This document shows positions 1 to 12,319 of a stretch of 64,000 bases of DNA, piece by piece. The stretch covers positions 62,001 to 126,000 of the forward strand of contig JBBPSI010000036.1 in the NCBI GenBank assembly GCA_038093515.1, read 5' to 3'. The position numbers and the translations under genes are program-made. Each line of letters opens with the position of its first letter. Within the stretch, counting starts at the first letter, position 1. The DNA comes from Butyriboletus loyo (Eukaryota; Basidiomycota; Agaricomycetes; Boletales; Boletaceae). Under the pieces are notes generated by a model, which ran no database searches, was not told the DNA's origin, and saw nothing but the letters and a program-made list of their open reading frames with translations.

Positions 1-230
1 ATGCCTCGGCCCTCAATAGTATCAATGGGACGACCCTGGGGGGTCTCGCGCAGACGTACAACACTGCCGCGGACACGCTTAACGGTGTATGTGGGTCGGG
101 CTTGGCCATAAAGGTACAGGGATCGAGTTCGACCTCTTTTGCGTGGGCGAATGCGGGTGTGCCAACGAAGAGTTCGCTGGTGGTGTTAAGTGTACTTGTG
201 CTGTTCGCAGGGGTGTTGTGTGGAAGTTAA
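1..230 (+). CDS. C-terminal end of a probable GPI-anchored surface protein (5' partial)
   Basis: The frame is open from base 3 to the TAA at 228-230 and encodes about 75 residues; the start lies outside the window. The visible part is rich in Ala, Ser, Thr, Asn and Gly, has one Cys (LNGVCGSGL), and ends in a hydrophobic run (SSLVVLSVLVLFAGVLCGS). A Ser/Thr-rich stretch followed by a terminal hydrophobic tail is the usual layout of a GPI-attachment signal, so I infer an extracellular, membrane-anchored protein. The catalytic or binding part is not in the window, so no function can be given. A terminal transmembrane segment is the alternative. Confidence 0.5.
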   Translation, partial: ASALNSINGTTLGGLAQTYNTAADTLNGVCGSGLAIKVQGSSSTSFAWANAGVPTKSSLVVLSVLVLFAGVLCGS

Positions 231-966
231 TGGAGATGCGTTGGTCTTGGGCGGGGCGAGTTGTTTTGGCACGGATGAAATAGTTGGCCCCCGTAAGGTC
301 CAACGAGTTGATTTGTCTTTTGGTTTGAGGTTCTTTTAGGAATCTTTGGTCAAGTAAAGTATCCGGCTGATCATGACTTGCGTATTAGTACCCTTTGCTT
401 GGGCTTGTGTTCATCGTTTTGACTGTCTTGTTCACTACGCGCCTGCCAACGTGTAGCTGATGTTTCCCCCCCGTTGTTTGTAGGTTCACTCAGGTTCACC
501 ATTACAAGTTCTTGATACCCAGCACTATGTATAGGATATATACTTTGATGAGACGCGGGATGATTGCACGGAGCGCGTGTTGGAAGCTGGACCATGGGTA
601 TATGATCAATACCTTGGACTCTTGACCACTCCATCATCTCGTTGGCATTGCGAGATCCACGCCGACTATGATGTCCAACAACATTTCGATGACAATGTCA
701 CCAACGTTGGCTGGTCACGATGGCATTGCCAGAATAGGCTGGAAATTAATTACTAACTACGTAACCGTTGGAACGCTCACAGTGGAGGAGGCAGAACGGT
801 CACGTTGGTGTAATTCCCTGCAAAATCGACGAGCGGGTCCCGTCGATTATCCTGACTTTGAATATCCTTGAAACGCCGACAACGGCCATTCAAGCAGTCG
901 AGCACGCTTAGGGGACACCTGAGAACGTCGAGGCCTTCCTCTATTCGTCTTGCGTTTTGTCGTATC
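231..966. other. intergenic, no gene seen
   Basis: Short frames on both strands lack family signatures or consistent splice sites. The stretch probably holds the 3' end of the upstream gene and the promoter of the DUF1769 gene. Confidence 0.5.
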
Positions 967-2249
967 ATGCCTCGTCTTCGTGTCCTCGCTGGTCCAACTG
1001 CCGAGGATCTAGTGCCCGTCACGCATATCGTTAATACGGGACAGGCGTATACGATTGTCTCTCAGTATTTCGAAGGGAAGATTGCGATTTATGTCAAGAA
1101 TTTCGTTGATCCAAACGGAAGACGGTTGACGAGTGAATATTTTGAGAGGGAGGATAGAAAAGGGATCACTTGGAGCATTCAGGTTCAGGGTATGCGCTTC
1201 AACCAGTGTTCATGTTTGGTCGCCTCACACCGTCTCCCGATGTGTTTGCATAGGCCGGTTCTTGCAACCACATTCGGCGGATGACATTATGTTCGGCAAT
1301 ATCTTTGAGAAACGGTTGAAGCTCCCTTGGGGCTCAGGCGCCGCTCTTAAATTTATGCAGTGAGTAGGTCCGTTCTGCGAAGTGATACCAAACTCATTCA
1401 GATCGGTGTTCGTGAAAAAAAAAGGTTCATTGATCCTACACTGGAGCACGACCTCACTTCTTCTAAACCATGGGCGCTTTCGCCCTTGATCGCAACGATG
1501 CCGCACTTTACGCACGAACGGATTTACAACATGGACGGGCTACCTCAGTCTGACATTCCCTCATTTCCCCCGCCTGTTCCTATATCCGACGATACATCCC
1601 AGCTGTGGACTACCTCGACATGTTCTGACCGCCAACCTCTATCGTGCGATGTGACGCCCCCCTCGGTTTCTCGTTCCTCCTTCTCCACCTCGTGGTCGTC
1701 GAGTTCCGCTACGTCGTATAGTTCCGTAATGTCGTCGTTCGTCAACAACACGCTCAGAAGGTCCCTTGAGAAGGCACACATGCGACGGAAAGGGACTAGA
1801 CGCTATATGGACTTCCGGACGCCCGGCGAACGCAGATCATTCTTTGATAGTGTACAACATCGCCAAGAGGTCGTTCTGGGACCGCAGGTCTGTATTTTTG
1901 TTGGTGTTTGACTTTATACGGTGGGCTGGTGCACCGATAAATAACGAGCTGACGAGGCTTGTGGATTCAGGATCTCGTGACGACGGACTTTTGTTATGGC
2001 TACCTCGAGTTTAGCCCGACGTTGTCGCTGCGTCTTCCGGGTGGCGTCTCTTTCGATTTGGTTAGATATTGGGACAAGCATCCGGTCAAGTTTATCTGTT
2101 GTGAGCGCAAGAAAGCCTCTCCAGGCGAGGGTGATGAAGAGCCCGTGGGAAATGTTTTCTGGTGTGTTTCGTTTGAGGAGGGCGAGGATGATGGAGACGG
2201 CGAGGATGAGTCGGGTAAACCGGTGAGCGAGCGAGCGGACGGACAGTAA
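967..2249 (+). CDS. DUF1769 (UPF0590-type) fungal protein
   Basis: Four exons (967-1189, 1254-1359, 1425-1887, 1971-2249) give 356 residues. The start opens on the conserved MPRLRVLAGP block. Family landmarks follow in order: YFEGKIAIYVKNF, DRKGITWSIQVQGRF, DDIMFGN with KLPWGSGAALKFM, DPTLEHDLTSSKPWALSP, and near the C-terminus TDFCYGYLEFSP and LRLPGGVSFDLVRYWD. Each intron removes a stretch that breaks this homology, which supports the splice sites. A Ser/Thr-rich insert at about residues 160-215 separates the conserved halves, and the tail is acidic. The biochemical role of DUF1769 proteins is not known to me. The next gene starts only about 190 bases downstream on the same strand. Confidence 0.88.
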
Positions 2250-2441
2250 TTCAGTGGACACTTTTATCAGTTGATTAACTATAGCTTAACTACGATGCGT
2301 TTGTACCACCAAGTAGTTAGTTTGCGGGACCTTGTAAGTTAGGGGCTATATACCCATTTCTGGATTCTTGCGTTGTGTTTCTCGGGCTGCCAATGTGACG
2401 GCTGCCCGTCGCCTCCTGTTCTTGACTTTACACAACTTATT

Positions 2442-5400
2442 ATGATACAGATATGTCGTGCTGAGGACGGCGAGTCTTTTCAAGTGAGTCCTCTTCGTCA
2501 CTGAACATAGCGCCCGTTGAACGACGTTGCACTACCCAGGTCAGTGCTACTTTGAGAGACATCGAGAGGTGGGAATGAGCGTTGGTTGTGAGCAAACCGG
2601 TTTGACTGGTCAGTCACAGGAGAGGTAGTCTTGAGGTTTTCCTCCATCAAGAAATTGGCGTGGACCAAGATGCTATATTGGCGTACCTCTCGGATGGAAC
2701 GCGCTTGCGGACTGATAACGTCCGCGAACTCGTTGGTGCTCAAGACCAGGTGCGTCTAGCTGTCAGCAATCTAGCGTTCCACGTGTTTCCGGTGTACTCG
2801 TACTCATGCAAGGTTTATAGACCATCTACGTATTCAACAAGCACTATCTTGATATTGAATTTCCAGAGGTGCTCAGCGAGCTCCGTGTCGAGCCACCATT
2901 TCAACTTCACATAGAGGGTACGCCCCTGTTTCCCGTCTCCCGTTTGTCCCCTGATTCTACTTTATGACTATGAACAGAAGTCCTCTCTGCGACGCCGCCA
3001 TACAAACCGTCCCATCTCGCGGCCCAGTACCTCCGGAGCGCGCACGTCTACTTCGACTATGTCACCCATACCCTCGCAACGCTCCATCGTCAACACGAAG
3101 CCGTTCGTATCGCATGCAGCAGTCTCGATCTTAACGCGCTTGACATCACGGACGTGTTTGACGGGATTGCCGTCACGGCCTCTCGCGACCTCGCACGTCA
3201 AGGGTCCTTGCTCACGTTTGTTGACGCTGACCTGGAGATTGTCAATCGCGTAGAGGTGCACGTCGAGTTTATGTCTCCAACGATGCGCAAGGCAATCGAA
3301 GGAGGTGAGAGACCTAGAGTGTTAGGAACGTATGTTGCCAGGGACAAAATGAAACTCGTGGCAGAAGGGTGTGCGCGAATACATGGTGAGTGAACGCCTC
3401 GGCGAGTGATAAGAGATAGGCAAAGTCTCATTTCGTGTTCAGATGATTTACAAACACAATTTTCCGAGTCTGAAAAGGCGGTGAGGAGGTTGACGGCGGG
3501 TGCAGAGGTGGTTCGGTCCACGGTGGCCACTATAAAGTAAGGTCGAGTCTACGTGTCGTGATGGTGTGTCGTTGACGTTCTTTTAGCATTATTGATGATG
3601 CGGAAGCTTCAGGGAGGAGGTTTCACGACACTCTGGACAAGGCGTCTGAAATCGCTGCTGCACTGGAGAGCCCTGCAACGAACCACGATGCGCTCATGCA
3701 AGGTAATGTGGTGAGATGGTCTATCGAGTACACCCTCACCCGTCTTGGCAGAGCTCAAGCAGCTCGATGGCGTTCTCAGATATGAGGTCGAGGTGATGAC
3801 GCGCGCCAAGGTACGTTGCGACGAATTATCAACGAGAGTCGTCGACCAGAACTAACGATCGTATCCAGAATGACTATACCGAACAGTGCATCGGGGCACT
3901 GCGCCGTATCAGTACTCTGAACGTGGATCTCGTTCAATTGCCTACCACGCTATCCCAATTACAAAACAAATTTCGAACGAAAACCAATTTTTCACATATA
4001 CAACGTTTACATACTATGTTGTACTCTTATGGTGCTACGGTGATCGAGATTGTACGCCGAAAGGAGTTTGGTGAGGGTCTGGAGTATGATCTATTCCCCT
4101 TTTCGCTCACCGCCGAATAGCACGATTCTTTTATCAACGGGCACAGTCCATTCTCGAAGTCATGGCAAAACTCTCGTGAGTGAGCGCATCTCACTCGCTA
4201 TGGTGTGAGATAACATTGTCTTGTAGCGCAAATGAGAGAAAGCGTCGTCAGGTATACCGTGGGGAAGTATATGGGCAATTACCATTCGACACTCGGGGAA
4301 TGGACGATCCCGTACCTACCATCGATTTTTCGCCATCTGGAGGCAAGGATTCAGCCTACTCGCTTGAGCGAGGAGACGTGGATGGTGAGTCCGATCATGT
4401 TCTGTGTGCTTGCTAGAGAAAGGGATCGTGACCACTTTGGAACAGCTTTTTTGCAGGCGGTGCATGATTTGGAGGAATACGCCCAAGTGACTTCAAATCT
4501 AGAGGTTCTTAATTCTGTTCAGGAGACACGTTTTGCTCTCGAAAAACTCGTACAAAAAATGGACAATCTCGAAGCAGGCTTCGACCGTATAGCGGAACGT
4601 TCATGTTGGTTCCCCGTCGTTCCTTTGCTGATGGTCTTCTCATGTGGACATTTGCAGTGCTTTCTGCATCTAGGTTATCAGCGTCTCGAAGGAAACGTAT
4701 GTTTTATGTATTCGTCATCATCGGTTTCGTTTGCGTCGCTCACGACATTGTAGTCACAGAAGCGGACGAGATGGCTTTCCAAGAGCTCTCGGAACAACTT
4801 CATAATGCCGAAGAGGCCAGAACTCATCTGGAACAAACTCTCCAGCAAGAACGGGCCACATTCCAAGCCGAGACACACCGACTGCACAAGGACGTTGAAA
4901 AAGCTGAGTTCGTTACTCAATCGGAGCGGGAGAGAACCGACGCGCTGGAACGCGAGCTCCATCAAGCCATGGCCCAGATCGAGAGTGAAGCGTCCGTGCG
5001 ACGGATTCTCGAGCTTCGCAATGCAGAGCTGGCGCAAGACTTGGAGGGACAACGTCGAGAACATGTCAAGGCGCTAAGCGATGCGGCGGAGCAAGCAAGG
5101 GTGGCGGATGCGCTTCGACAGGAGCTCGTCCAAGTGCATGCGCGAGCGAAGGAGGTCAATGTACTCGAGGCCAAGAACGCGGTCAAAGTGAACCAGCTGC
5201 TAGAAGAACAAATGGTGACGTTGCGGAATCTCGAAGAGGCACGTTTGCGCGGGGAAAATTTGGAGAGTCAGATACGGACGGTGAGCGCGGAGAATGACGA
5301 GGTGCATCGGATGTTGAGAGAATCGGACATGGAAAAGGATCGACTATTGAGGGTACAGGCGACGGAGCACGATCGGATGCTCCGGGATCATATTGCCGAG

Positions 5401-7466
5401 GCGGACGGGGATCGCGCGGTGTTGGAGCATCAGTTTTCGGAACTAAGAGCACAACTCGAGGACGGGAATCGTCAACTGAAGGAAGCCAAAACAAACGTGG
5501 ATCTCACGAATGCCGATGCAATGGGACTGCGGGAGGAGCTACAACGCGTCGAGCACGAGCTGCGTGAAGCGAGGCAGGCTGAGCGCTTGTTGCTAGAGGA
5601 TGTGGCTGCCGGGCGGGTCTCGCGGTGCGACTTTGAGCAGAGCTTGGAGAATAGCGGGCGATTGTTGGCGCAGATGCTCGACGTGGCGATCGCATTTCGA
5701 AATGCGCATTCCAAGGCACTATCGATGGTACGCGCCTATACGACCCATCCGAACGTGAGGCAAGGTCAAAACCAAAGTCAGAACATTCATCCACATCTGG
5801 TGGAATCTGCGTTCTCCCCACTCTCGCCATTGCGTCATGATGTGATTGTGGAAGAACCATCGCCCATCGACCCGTCTGATGCTGCTGGTGCGTTGGAGCT
5901 CCTGCGGGCGTTTGACCACGATCACTTTTTGGACGCAATCGCCAAAACGGGGACGGTTATTCGGAAATGGCAGAAGCAATGCAAAGAATACAGGGAGCGC
6001 GCCAAGGGCAAGATATCGTTTCGAAATTTCGCCAAGGGGGATCTTGCGCTGTTTCTGCCCACCCGAAATTCGGTATCGAAACCTTGGGCGGCGTTTAACG
6101 GTGAGTGTCTTTTCTTTTCTCGCTCAAAGTCTATCTTATCATGCGCGCAGTGTCATTTCCCCACTATTTCCTTTTGGCAACGGGGCATTTAGCGGAACAG
6201 TTGAAGACACGGGAATGGATAGTTGCACGGATTACGTCCATCACCGAGCGCGTGGTCGACCAAAAGGTAGAGATTAGCATGCATTCTTTCCGTGTCTCAC
6301 TTTATTTTCAATAGGATCCGACTAGTAATCCGTACGGCTTGGGGGACGGCATCAAGTACTACATGCTAGAGGTCGAAGACTGGACGCAATCTAGCCAAGT
6401 CAATAAGCGCAGACCTAATTTGAGAAAGGTCTCGGCAGTGTCAGATCCGGAGAGTGAGCGCAAGTCGACGGTGGTGACGCTGGAGCCACAGCCGATTCCC
6501 CCAGGGCCGCCTCGGGCCGAGGTCGAGGAGTCGTTCAGCATCACGCAATCGCCTACCTCGCATCTGTTTCCTTCGCGCCAGCGAGCAAACTCGACGCCTT
6601 CTGCAGGACCCTCGTCGCTCTCACGATTACTCGCCCAAGCGTCTCCCGAACCATCTGACGAACCGACGTCGGTAGTTGTTCCGCTGTCCAAGGCTGAGGC
6701 GCCTACACCTCCTAATTTCGACTCTGAGCTCTGTTCTTCACCACTGCCACAGCCACCACCGTTGTCTTCGCCATTCTCGGCCAAAGGGCCATCGGGTCTG
6801 TCACCACCTCAGTTGCCTGCCCCTGCAGGTTCCACCTCATCGCAACCACGTACATCCTCGCCATTGCGCCCAGGCTCGCGTGCGTCCCGACTCTCGACGA
6901 CGTCTAGGATGTCGTCGGCACGACCACCTACATTGGTGACGGTGACGGGTTCACCAGCTGCGGTGAAAGCTGCGGCAACGACAGCACTGACGGAACCCAT
7001 GTTCTCCACGTTCTCGTCTGACCCTGCGTTACTTACCGGTCCGCCATCGCCATCAGAGTCGTTCTCGGCTGGGATGTCGCAGTTCTTGAACCGACGGCGG
7101 ACGGCGCCGCATTATGTTGCACGGACGTCGCTTTTGGGATCTGGGTCTGGGTCCGGCGCCGGTGTGGTCCCGAGTGCACTGCCACAGTTACAGACGGAGC
7201 CTGTACAGCTTCCACCACCAACGGCGTCGAGTACGCTCGCAACCTTTGCGAGTAACTGGGTCGTTCCGTTTGGGAGGCGGAAAAAGGCTGAGCCAGCAGC
7301 TGTTCCCTCGCCGGCATCCCCGTCGTTGACAGAGATCAGCACGGGCACGGGGAATGGACAAGCATATTTTGATGCTTCTTCGGGAAGCGTTCACAGAGAC
7401 GCGTCGACCAGCGAGTTGCCAAAACGGTCAGGAGTACAATCTGCTGGATCTGTCGTTCGTCCGTGA
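2442..7466 (+). CDS. ATG11: autophagy-related protein 11 (selective autophagy scaffold)
   Basis: Sixteen exons (2442-2483, 2540-2568, 2620-2749, 2821-2917, 2978-3385, 3443-3536, 3587-3702, 3752-3810, 3869-4070, 4121-4175, 4227-4384, 4446-4604, 4658-4696, 4754-6100, 6151-6266, 6315-7466) join into 1400 residues. In fungi Atg11 links cargo receptors to the Atg1 kinase during selective autophagy. The N-terminus (MIQICRAEDGESFQV, then YLSDGTRL) matches the Atg11 ubiquitin-like start. A helical Atg17-like region follows, then a long Glu/Arg-rich coiled coil (about 535-900). The C-terminal claw domain (about 960-1045) has NFAKGDLALFLPTR, WIVARITSI and YYMLEVEDW. The last 350 residues are a Ser/Pro-rich, probably disordered tail. 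Least certain are the 29- and 39-base exons and the intron at 4385-4445, chosen because only these restore frame. Confidence 0.88.
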
Positions 7467-8488
7467 CGCCGTGGATGTTTTTTTGAATCCGATTTCGATT
7501 ACCCTAGGTAGGACATTCAATCTAGTCCTCTCCGATTATGCAAATGCTGGATGTTATCTATCTTACGTAGATGGCACTCCTATAAGGGAGTTGCTAACTG
7601 AATAAACACACGAGTCGAGGATGGGGTGCTGTGTTTCATCTTTTTGCAGCTCAGCTGTTGGATTATCAGTGTACCTGTGGAGATCCGGCCGGGCTTGATT
7701 GCACTCGGAGACAGTCGATTGCGAATGGATCGCAGCTAGACCGGTGTCACTTCAAAGCTTCAACCTCGACCACGGGCGCCAGATGAAAACGTGTTGCTAC
7801 TGCACGTATGAACCTGGTGGCATCTGTAGAATGACATGAACTCAAAGCCATGACAGAGCGATCAATTGAAGAGCGTCGACTGCGGTGAGTAACGGAGCGA
7901 TGGTCGCAGTTGTCGTATATAGACATCCCGTCGGCATCTCGGCGTGTCGGTCGTCACCGACAAACGTGCCCAAGAGCTTTGCGGAAATGATCACTGGACT
8001 GATGTAACAGCGAACGCGACAACATGACGGTGCCACATGGCCTCGAATGCGGTCAATTGAACTGTCAACATGAAACCTGGACAAGTCCTCGTGAGCGCTT
8101 CTCGGACACAAAAGTGTTGATCTGGATGCGGGGTAATCAGCCGTACCGCTTTACATCGCGTCTCAACGTTCCCCGACGGCCCACGCTCCGGTGGCGCTGG
8201 GAATGGTCTGACAGAATTGCATCGCGGGTTCGCACAAGTTCACCGCGTCGGGCAGTTCGGCGGTTCCTTATTTTGCCGTCAGTTGACGAACAGAACAGAA
8301 TCCAGGTACGGTGCCGCTCTAAACGCGTTGTCAATCGGATCTGATGCTGCAGACATGCGGGGTATTTCAGAAGAAACCTCTCCACTTCGAAATGGGGGGG
8401 TTAAATGGTTTTCCCGAGCCCGAGGCTATAAGACGTGCAAACGAGCACGTAAAGTCCTCAACCCCTTTCCTCCTTTCTCCAGAAGAAT
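7467..8488. other. intergenic between ATG11 and the sugar transporter
   Basis: No coding signal. A CTATAAG element near 8425-8431 lies about 60 bases before the transporter ATG and could be its TATA box. Confidence 0.4.
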
Positions 8489-10401
8489 ATGGGTGCCGGT
8501 GGTGCTGCTCCTGTTGGAATTCAGGATGCGTCGTTGGCGCATCTGATCGACCCGAGAAGAAAGTGGTACAATAACAGACGGTGGGCGTTCCTATGTGACG
8601 GTCGTGCTTCCTCGTGCTTACTCGCATTATCGACAGACTGATTATCCTCAACGCGTGGATCGTCCTTCTGTACGTCTACGAGCACCCTCACATTTCATAT
8701 GATTTCTCTGACATTCTACAGTCTTATCACCTCGTCTACCAATGGTTACGACGGTAGTATGATGAACGGTCTGCAGGCTCTCAGTCAGTGGAACTATGCT
8801 TTCAACAACCCATCTGGCGGGAAGCTTGGTCTGCTCAACGCCATCCAAGTGAGCACACACGGCCATAGATTTTTTTTTAAATCTGCTGACCATACTTGCG
8901 TAGAATATCGGTGCGCTGGCAGGTTATCCTTTTGCTCCCTATGTGTCCGACGGCATCGGCCGTCGTCGGGCCGTGTTCCTTGGTGCGACGATCATGTGCA
9001 TTGCTACCGCCATTCAAACCGCTTCGCAATCCATCGGCATGTTCATTGGTGCCCGTTTTTTAATCGGCTTTGGCCTCACTTTTGCAGGCAAGTTCCATGG
9101 AGATTCGGTCATGCGATCCCACAAGCTGAGGAACATTTACAGCTAACGCCGCTCCCTTGCTGGTTACTGAAATCTCATACCCTACATACCGCGCCCCTTT
9201 AACATCCCTGTACAATTCCCTCTGGTATTCTGGTGCTATCGTGTAAGTTTTTTCTCCACGCGACGTGGCTCCTTACCGTTCTCAATCCTTATCAGTGCCG
9301 CATGGACAACGTATGGTACCTTCCAGATGAACAGTACATGGTCATGGCGTTTGCCATCATTGCTACAGGGTGCTCCTTCGATTGTGCAATTCGTCCTGAT
9401 TCTGTTTGCACCCGAGTCACCGCGTTGGCTGTTGAAAAAGGGACGTGATGAAGAGGCGTTGAACGTTCTTGCCTATTATCACGCTGATGGCAACGTGTAA
9501 GCGTACCCCAAAACAATCCCTATTTTCGCTGATCAGTTCGCCTCCAGATCGGACCCGCTCGTACAATATGAATTCCAGGAAATCAAAGCCGCCCTCGAGT
9601 TCGAACGTACGGTCGCTGAGAATGTCGGCTGGAAGTCGCTCATTGCCACCCCCGGAAACCGCAAGCGCATGCGCATCATCGTCGCCATGGCCTTCTTCTC
9701 GCAATGGTCTGGTAATGGTCTCGTCTCGTACTACTTGACCAAGGTCTTCGACCAGATCGGTATCACCGGTACAGGCACTCAACTCCTCATCAACGGTATC
9801 CTGCAGATCTGGAACTTGGGCTGGGCCGTGTTCGCGTCTTTGATGGTCAACCGTCTGGGTCGCCGCTTCCTCTTCCTGCTTTCTGCTGGTTTGATGACCC
9901 TGTTCTACACGGCACAAGCGGTTTGCTTCTCCCAGTATGCTCAGCATCAGACCACTGCAGCTGGACATGCTGTCATTGCATTCATCTTCCTCTTCTATGC
10001 TGCATACGACATTGCGTTCACGCCCCTCATCGTCTCGTACACGGTCGAAATCTTGCCATACAACCTCCGTGCCAAAGGGTTCAACGTCTTCAACTTTGTC
10101 ATTTCGCTCGCCCTCATCTTTAATCAGTACGTCAACCCGATCGCACTTGACGCCCTGGGATGGAAGTACTACGTAAGTCGCGCTTAACCTGCATCCATGA
10201 AACCATACTAACAAGCCGTCTCCGACTGTCTAGCTCGTGTACGTCTGCTGGCTCGCATGCGAATTCGTCTTCTTGTGGTTCTTCGTCGTGGAGACCAAGA
10301 ACCGGACGTTAGAGGAGACAGCGGCGCTGTTCGATGGCGAGGACGCCATCGACCGGATCACGCAGGGAGTCGAGAAACTTCCGGAGACTCGGAGTGCATG
10401 A
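8489..10401 (+). CDS. MFS sugar transporter, lactose-permease/hexose-transporter type
   Basis: Eight exons (8489-8580, 8637-8669, 8722-8848, 8904-9087, 9143-9242, 9296-9496, 9548-10172, 10234-10401) give 509 residues with about twelve membrane segments. It should move a sugar across the plasma membrane by proton symport. Sugar-porter landmarks are NGYDGSMMNGL in helix 1, the DGIGRRRA loop, PESPRWLLKKGR before the central loop, FSQWSGNGLVSYYL in helix 7, NRLGRR, and VETKNRTLEE after helix 12. The fourth intron begins with GCAAGT, a GC-AG intron; the two paralogues at 22-27 kb have GT there. Internal exon lengths (33, 127, 184, 100, 201, 625) equal those of both paralogues. The substrate cannot be fixed from sequence. 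Confidence 0.92.
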
Positions 10402-11289
10402 TACCTTTTCCGCTCCCTCCTTTCCATCTCTGGATAGTAATATTTCGTTCATCTATTCGGGGGGGGGGTTCCATTACATTATTATGCCGTTGGTTGTTCG
10501 TAACCAGATATACGCTGCCTTGACATGTTTCCCAACATGACGTGTACAATATATTCAACGAGACAAGATTCCATCCGATTGCCACACGTCACGAGTTGTC
10601 ACATGACCATGTCATTTTACGACGGCACGATTGCCCGACCAGCCAGTCATACATCTAGACATCCCCGGGACGGGTATCCATGCCGCATCACCACATCAAC
10701 CGGTGGGAATTTAGAAACGGCCCACATGGAGTGACGGTCCCCGTCCGACAACAAAGTGGCCTCGTGATACGGTTGAACGCGAACCGCATGACACGTTTCT
10801 CCAATCGTTTTTCAATTCCGCAGCAAGGTTCTCTCGACCGCGTTTCAGCGTGACTTGGAATGATGGTGGTGGTGGTGGTGATGGTGGGGATGACGATAAT
10901 GATAATGACAATGACGCCGCGACAGATTCAGATGGTCAACTGACTAGTCAAGGGCGGAATTCGACCCGGGTCCTTGACAGTAACAAAGCTACTGAAAGTC
11001 ACGACCGTGCCACAGTCATCCACTCTACGAGCCGCCCCACGGACGTGACGATTCGATGTCGACGATTCAATAAGAACGTTCAGTACTTCGAGTCCCAGAA
11101 ACATAAAAATAGCAACCTTTGTCGTGTCAACTAGCGATCGATAGAGGTCTGCACCTTTCGTTTTTTAATGTGAAAAAAAAAAGAAGCCACGAGGCGTCTA
11201 CAGGCGGGGAAAAAAAAGGTGAGACATACGCATGCACAGGGACGACACGTATCCATATTCAAGAACGAGGCAGCTTCTCGAACTCCGTA
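10402..11289. other. gene-poor stretch with simple repeat
   Basis: Only low-complexity frames are present. A GGT/GAT-rich run near 10862-10910 makes an artificial Gly/Asp frame. No gene seen. Confidence 0.4.
10862..10912. repeat. GGT/GAT-rich simple repeat
   Basis: Consecutive GGT triplets pass into GAT/AAT-type triplets. It lies outside any convincing gene. Confidence 0.6.
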
Positions 11290-12250
11290 TCATCTCAGGC
11301 TGCAGTTCCCCTCAACTGTTGGACGATGTGAAGACGTGCAAGCCTGAGACATCCCAGTTGAAGATTCGATGGGCTGTGGGTGAGACGGAGCGTCGTCGTG
11401 AGGCCTGTGACCGTTAATGCGCTTTTCAAACTCTTTCAGAACGGCCTCATGGTTCAAGAGTGCTTGTATCCGACATAGTTGCCTCTTCAATGCAAGCATG
11501 CTGCGCCCTGGCTCCTCAAGGCCTCGTCTGCTATCACAGTTTTTAGCACAACACGACTTGGGGGATTGACATGCTTGACGGGAGCGGAAGATCTTTGCAA
11601 AGCGTTCGCAGAAGCACGTCTAGGTGTAGCACGTCGTCGTGACCCGGAAACAAGGCCTTTCCTGAAATATGGATATGAATATATGTGCTCGGTAGAGAAG
11701 GGAAAAAAAAAACGCTTTCACAAGGGTTGAACGTCGACATGCTGTCACAAAGGCTTCCGCGACGTCGATGAAACCTGGACGCGTTTTTGATACGTATAAT
11801 CGAAACGAGATGGGACGGTCGTCGTGCACCACGAAAGGACGTCAAGAGGTTGATTCCACTGGCAAGTCATCGACATCCCCGGTGTGTACACGATCGCTCG
11901 TGTTTAATTTTACAGGAGCGCTGGTAGTCTACCACACGAATTGTCGTGTCCCCTACACCCACCACATCAGTTCTAACCCACATATCAAGAGCGTAAGCAC
12001 ACATACCGCGGTACTGTGACGAGTTGTCTGTCTGACAACACCACTGTCCATGTTGGTCAGATCCCAATCGATCAAAAAAAAAACCCTGCCATAACCCTGG
12101 TGACAGCATATGATAACATTTGCGGGACTTCATGTCACGGTGCAGGATGCCAGCCAGGTTCAACGCATCAGAAGGAATGGGCTACTTATGATGAAAAATG
12201 CATCAGTACAATTTGAAAGGACAAGCCGGTGGTGGATGTGGCCAGCGAGT
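11290..12250 (-). pseudogene. decayed FunK1-like fungal protein kinase
   Basis: On the minus strand, near 12129-12152, the frame reads GILHRDMKS, a kinase catalytic-loop motif (HRD). About 50 bases further, in another frame, comes FFLIDWDLTN (near 12052-12083), then VVRQTTRHSTA. This matches the FunK1 pattern of HRD, LIDWDL and RQ-TR-GT. A weak DDL-ES match (VDDLPVES) near 11850-11875 is followed by a stop. A stretch at 11290-11499 resembles the family's C-terminal tail. I could not join the parts into one open frame with normal introns, so I call it a relic. A functional gene with a different intron layout is less likely. Confidence 0.45.
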
Positions 12251-12319
12251 CAAGCTTTCAAGTTGGAGGGTAAGTTGGTTACGTTGCAGATACAGGCCGA
12301 GTTCAATTTCTCGTACTAA

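Noticed and set aside
89..303. Overlapping frames on both strands at the left edge
   Set aside because: They are shadows of the frame ending at 228-230, which alone has a plausible composition and tail.
10850..11134. Gly/Asp-rich frame of 94 codons
   Set aside because: It is produced by the GGT/GAT simple repeat, has no conserved part and no splice context.
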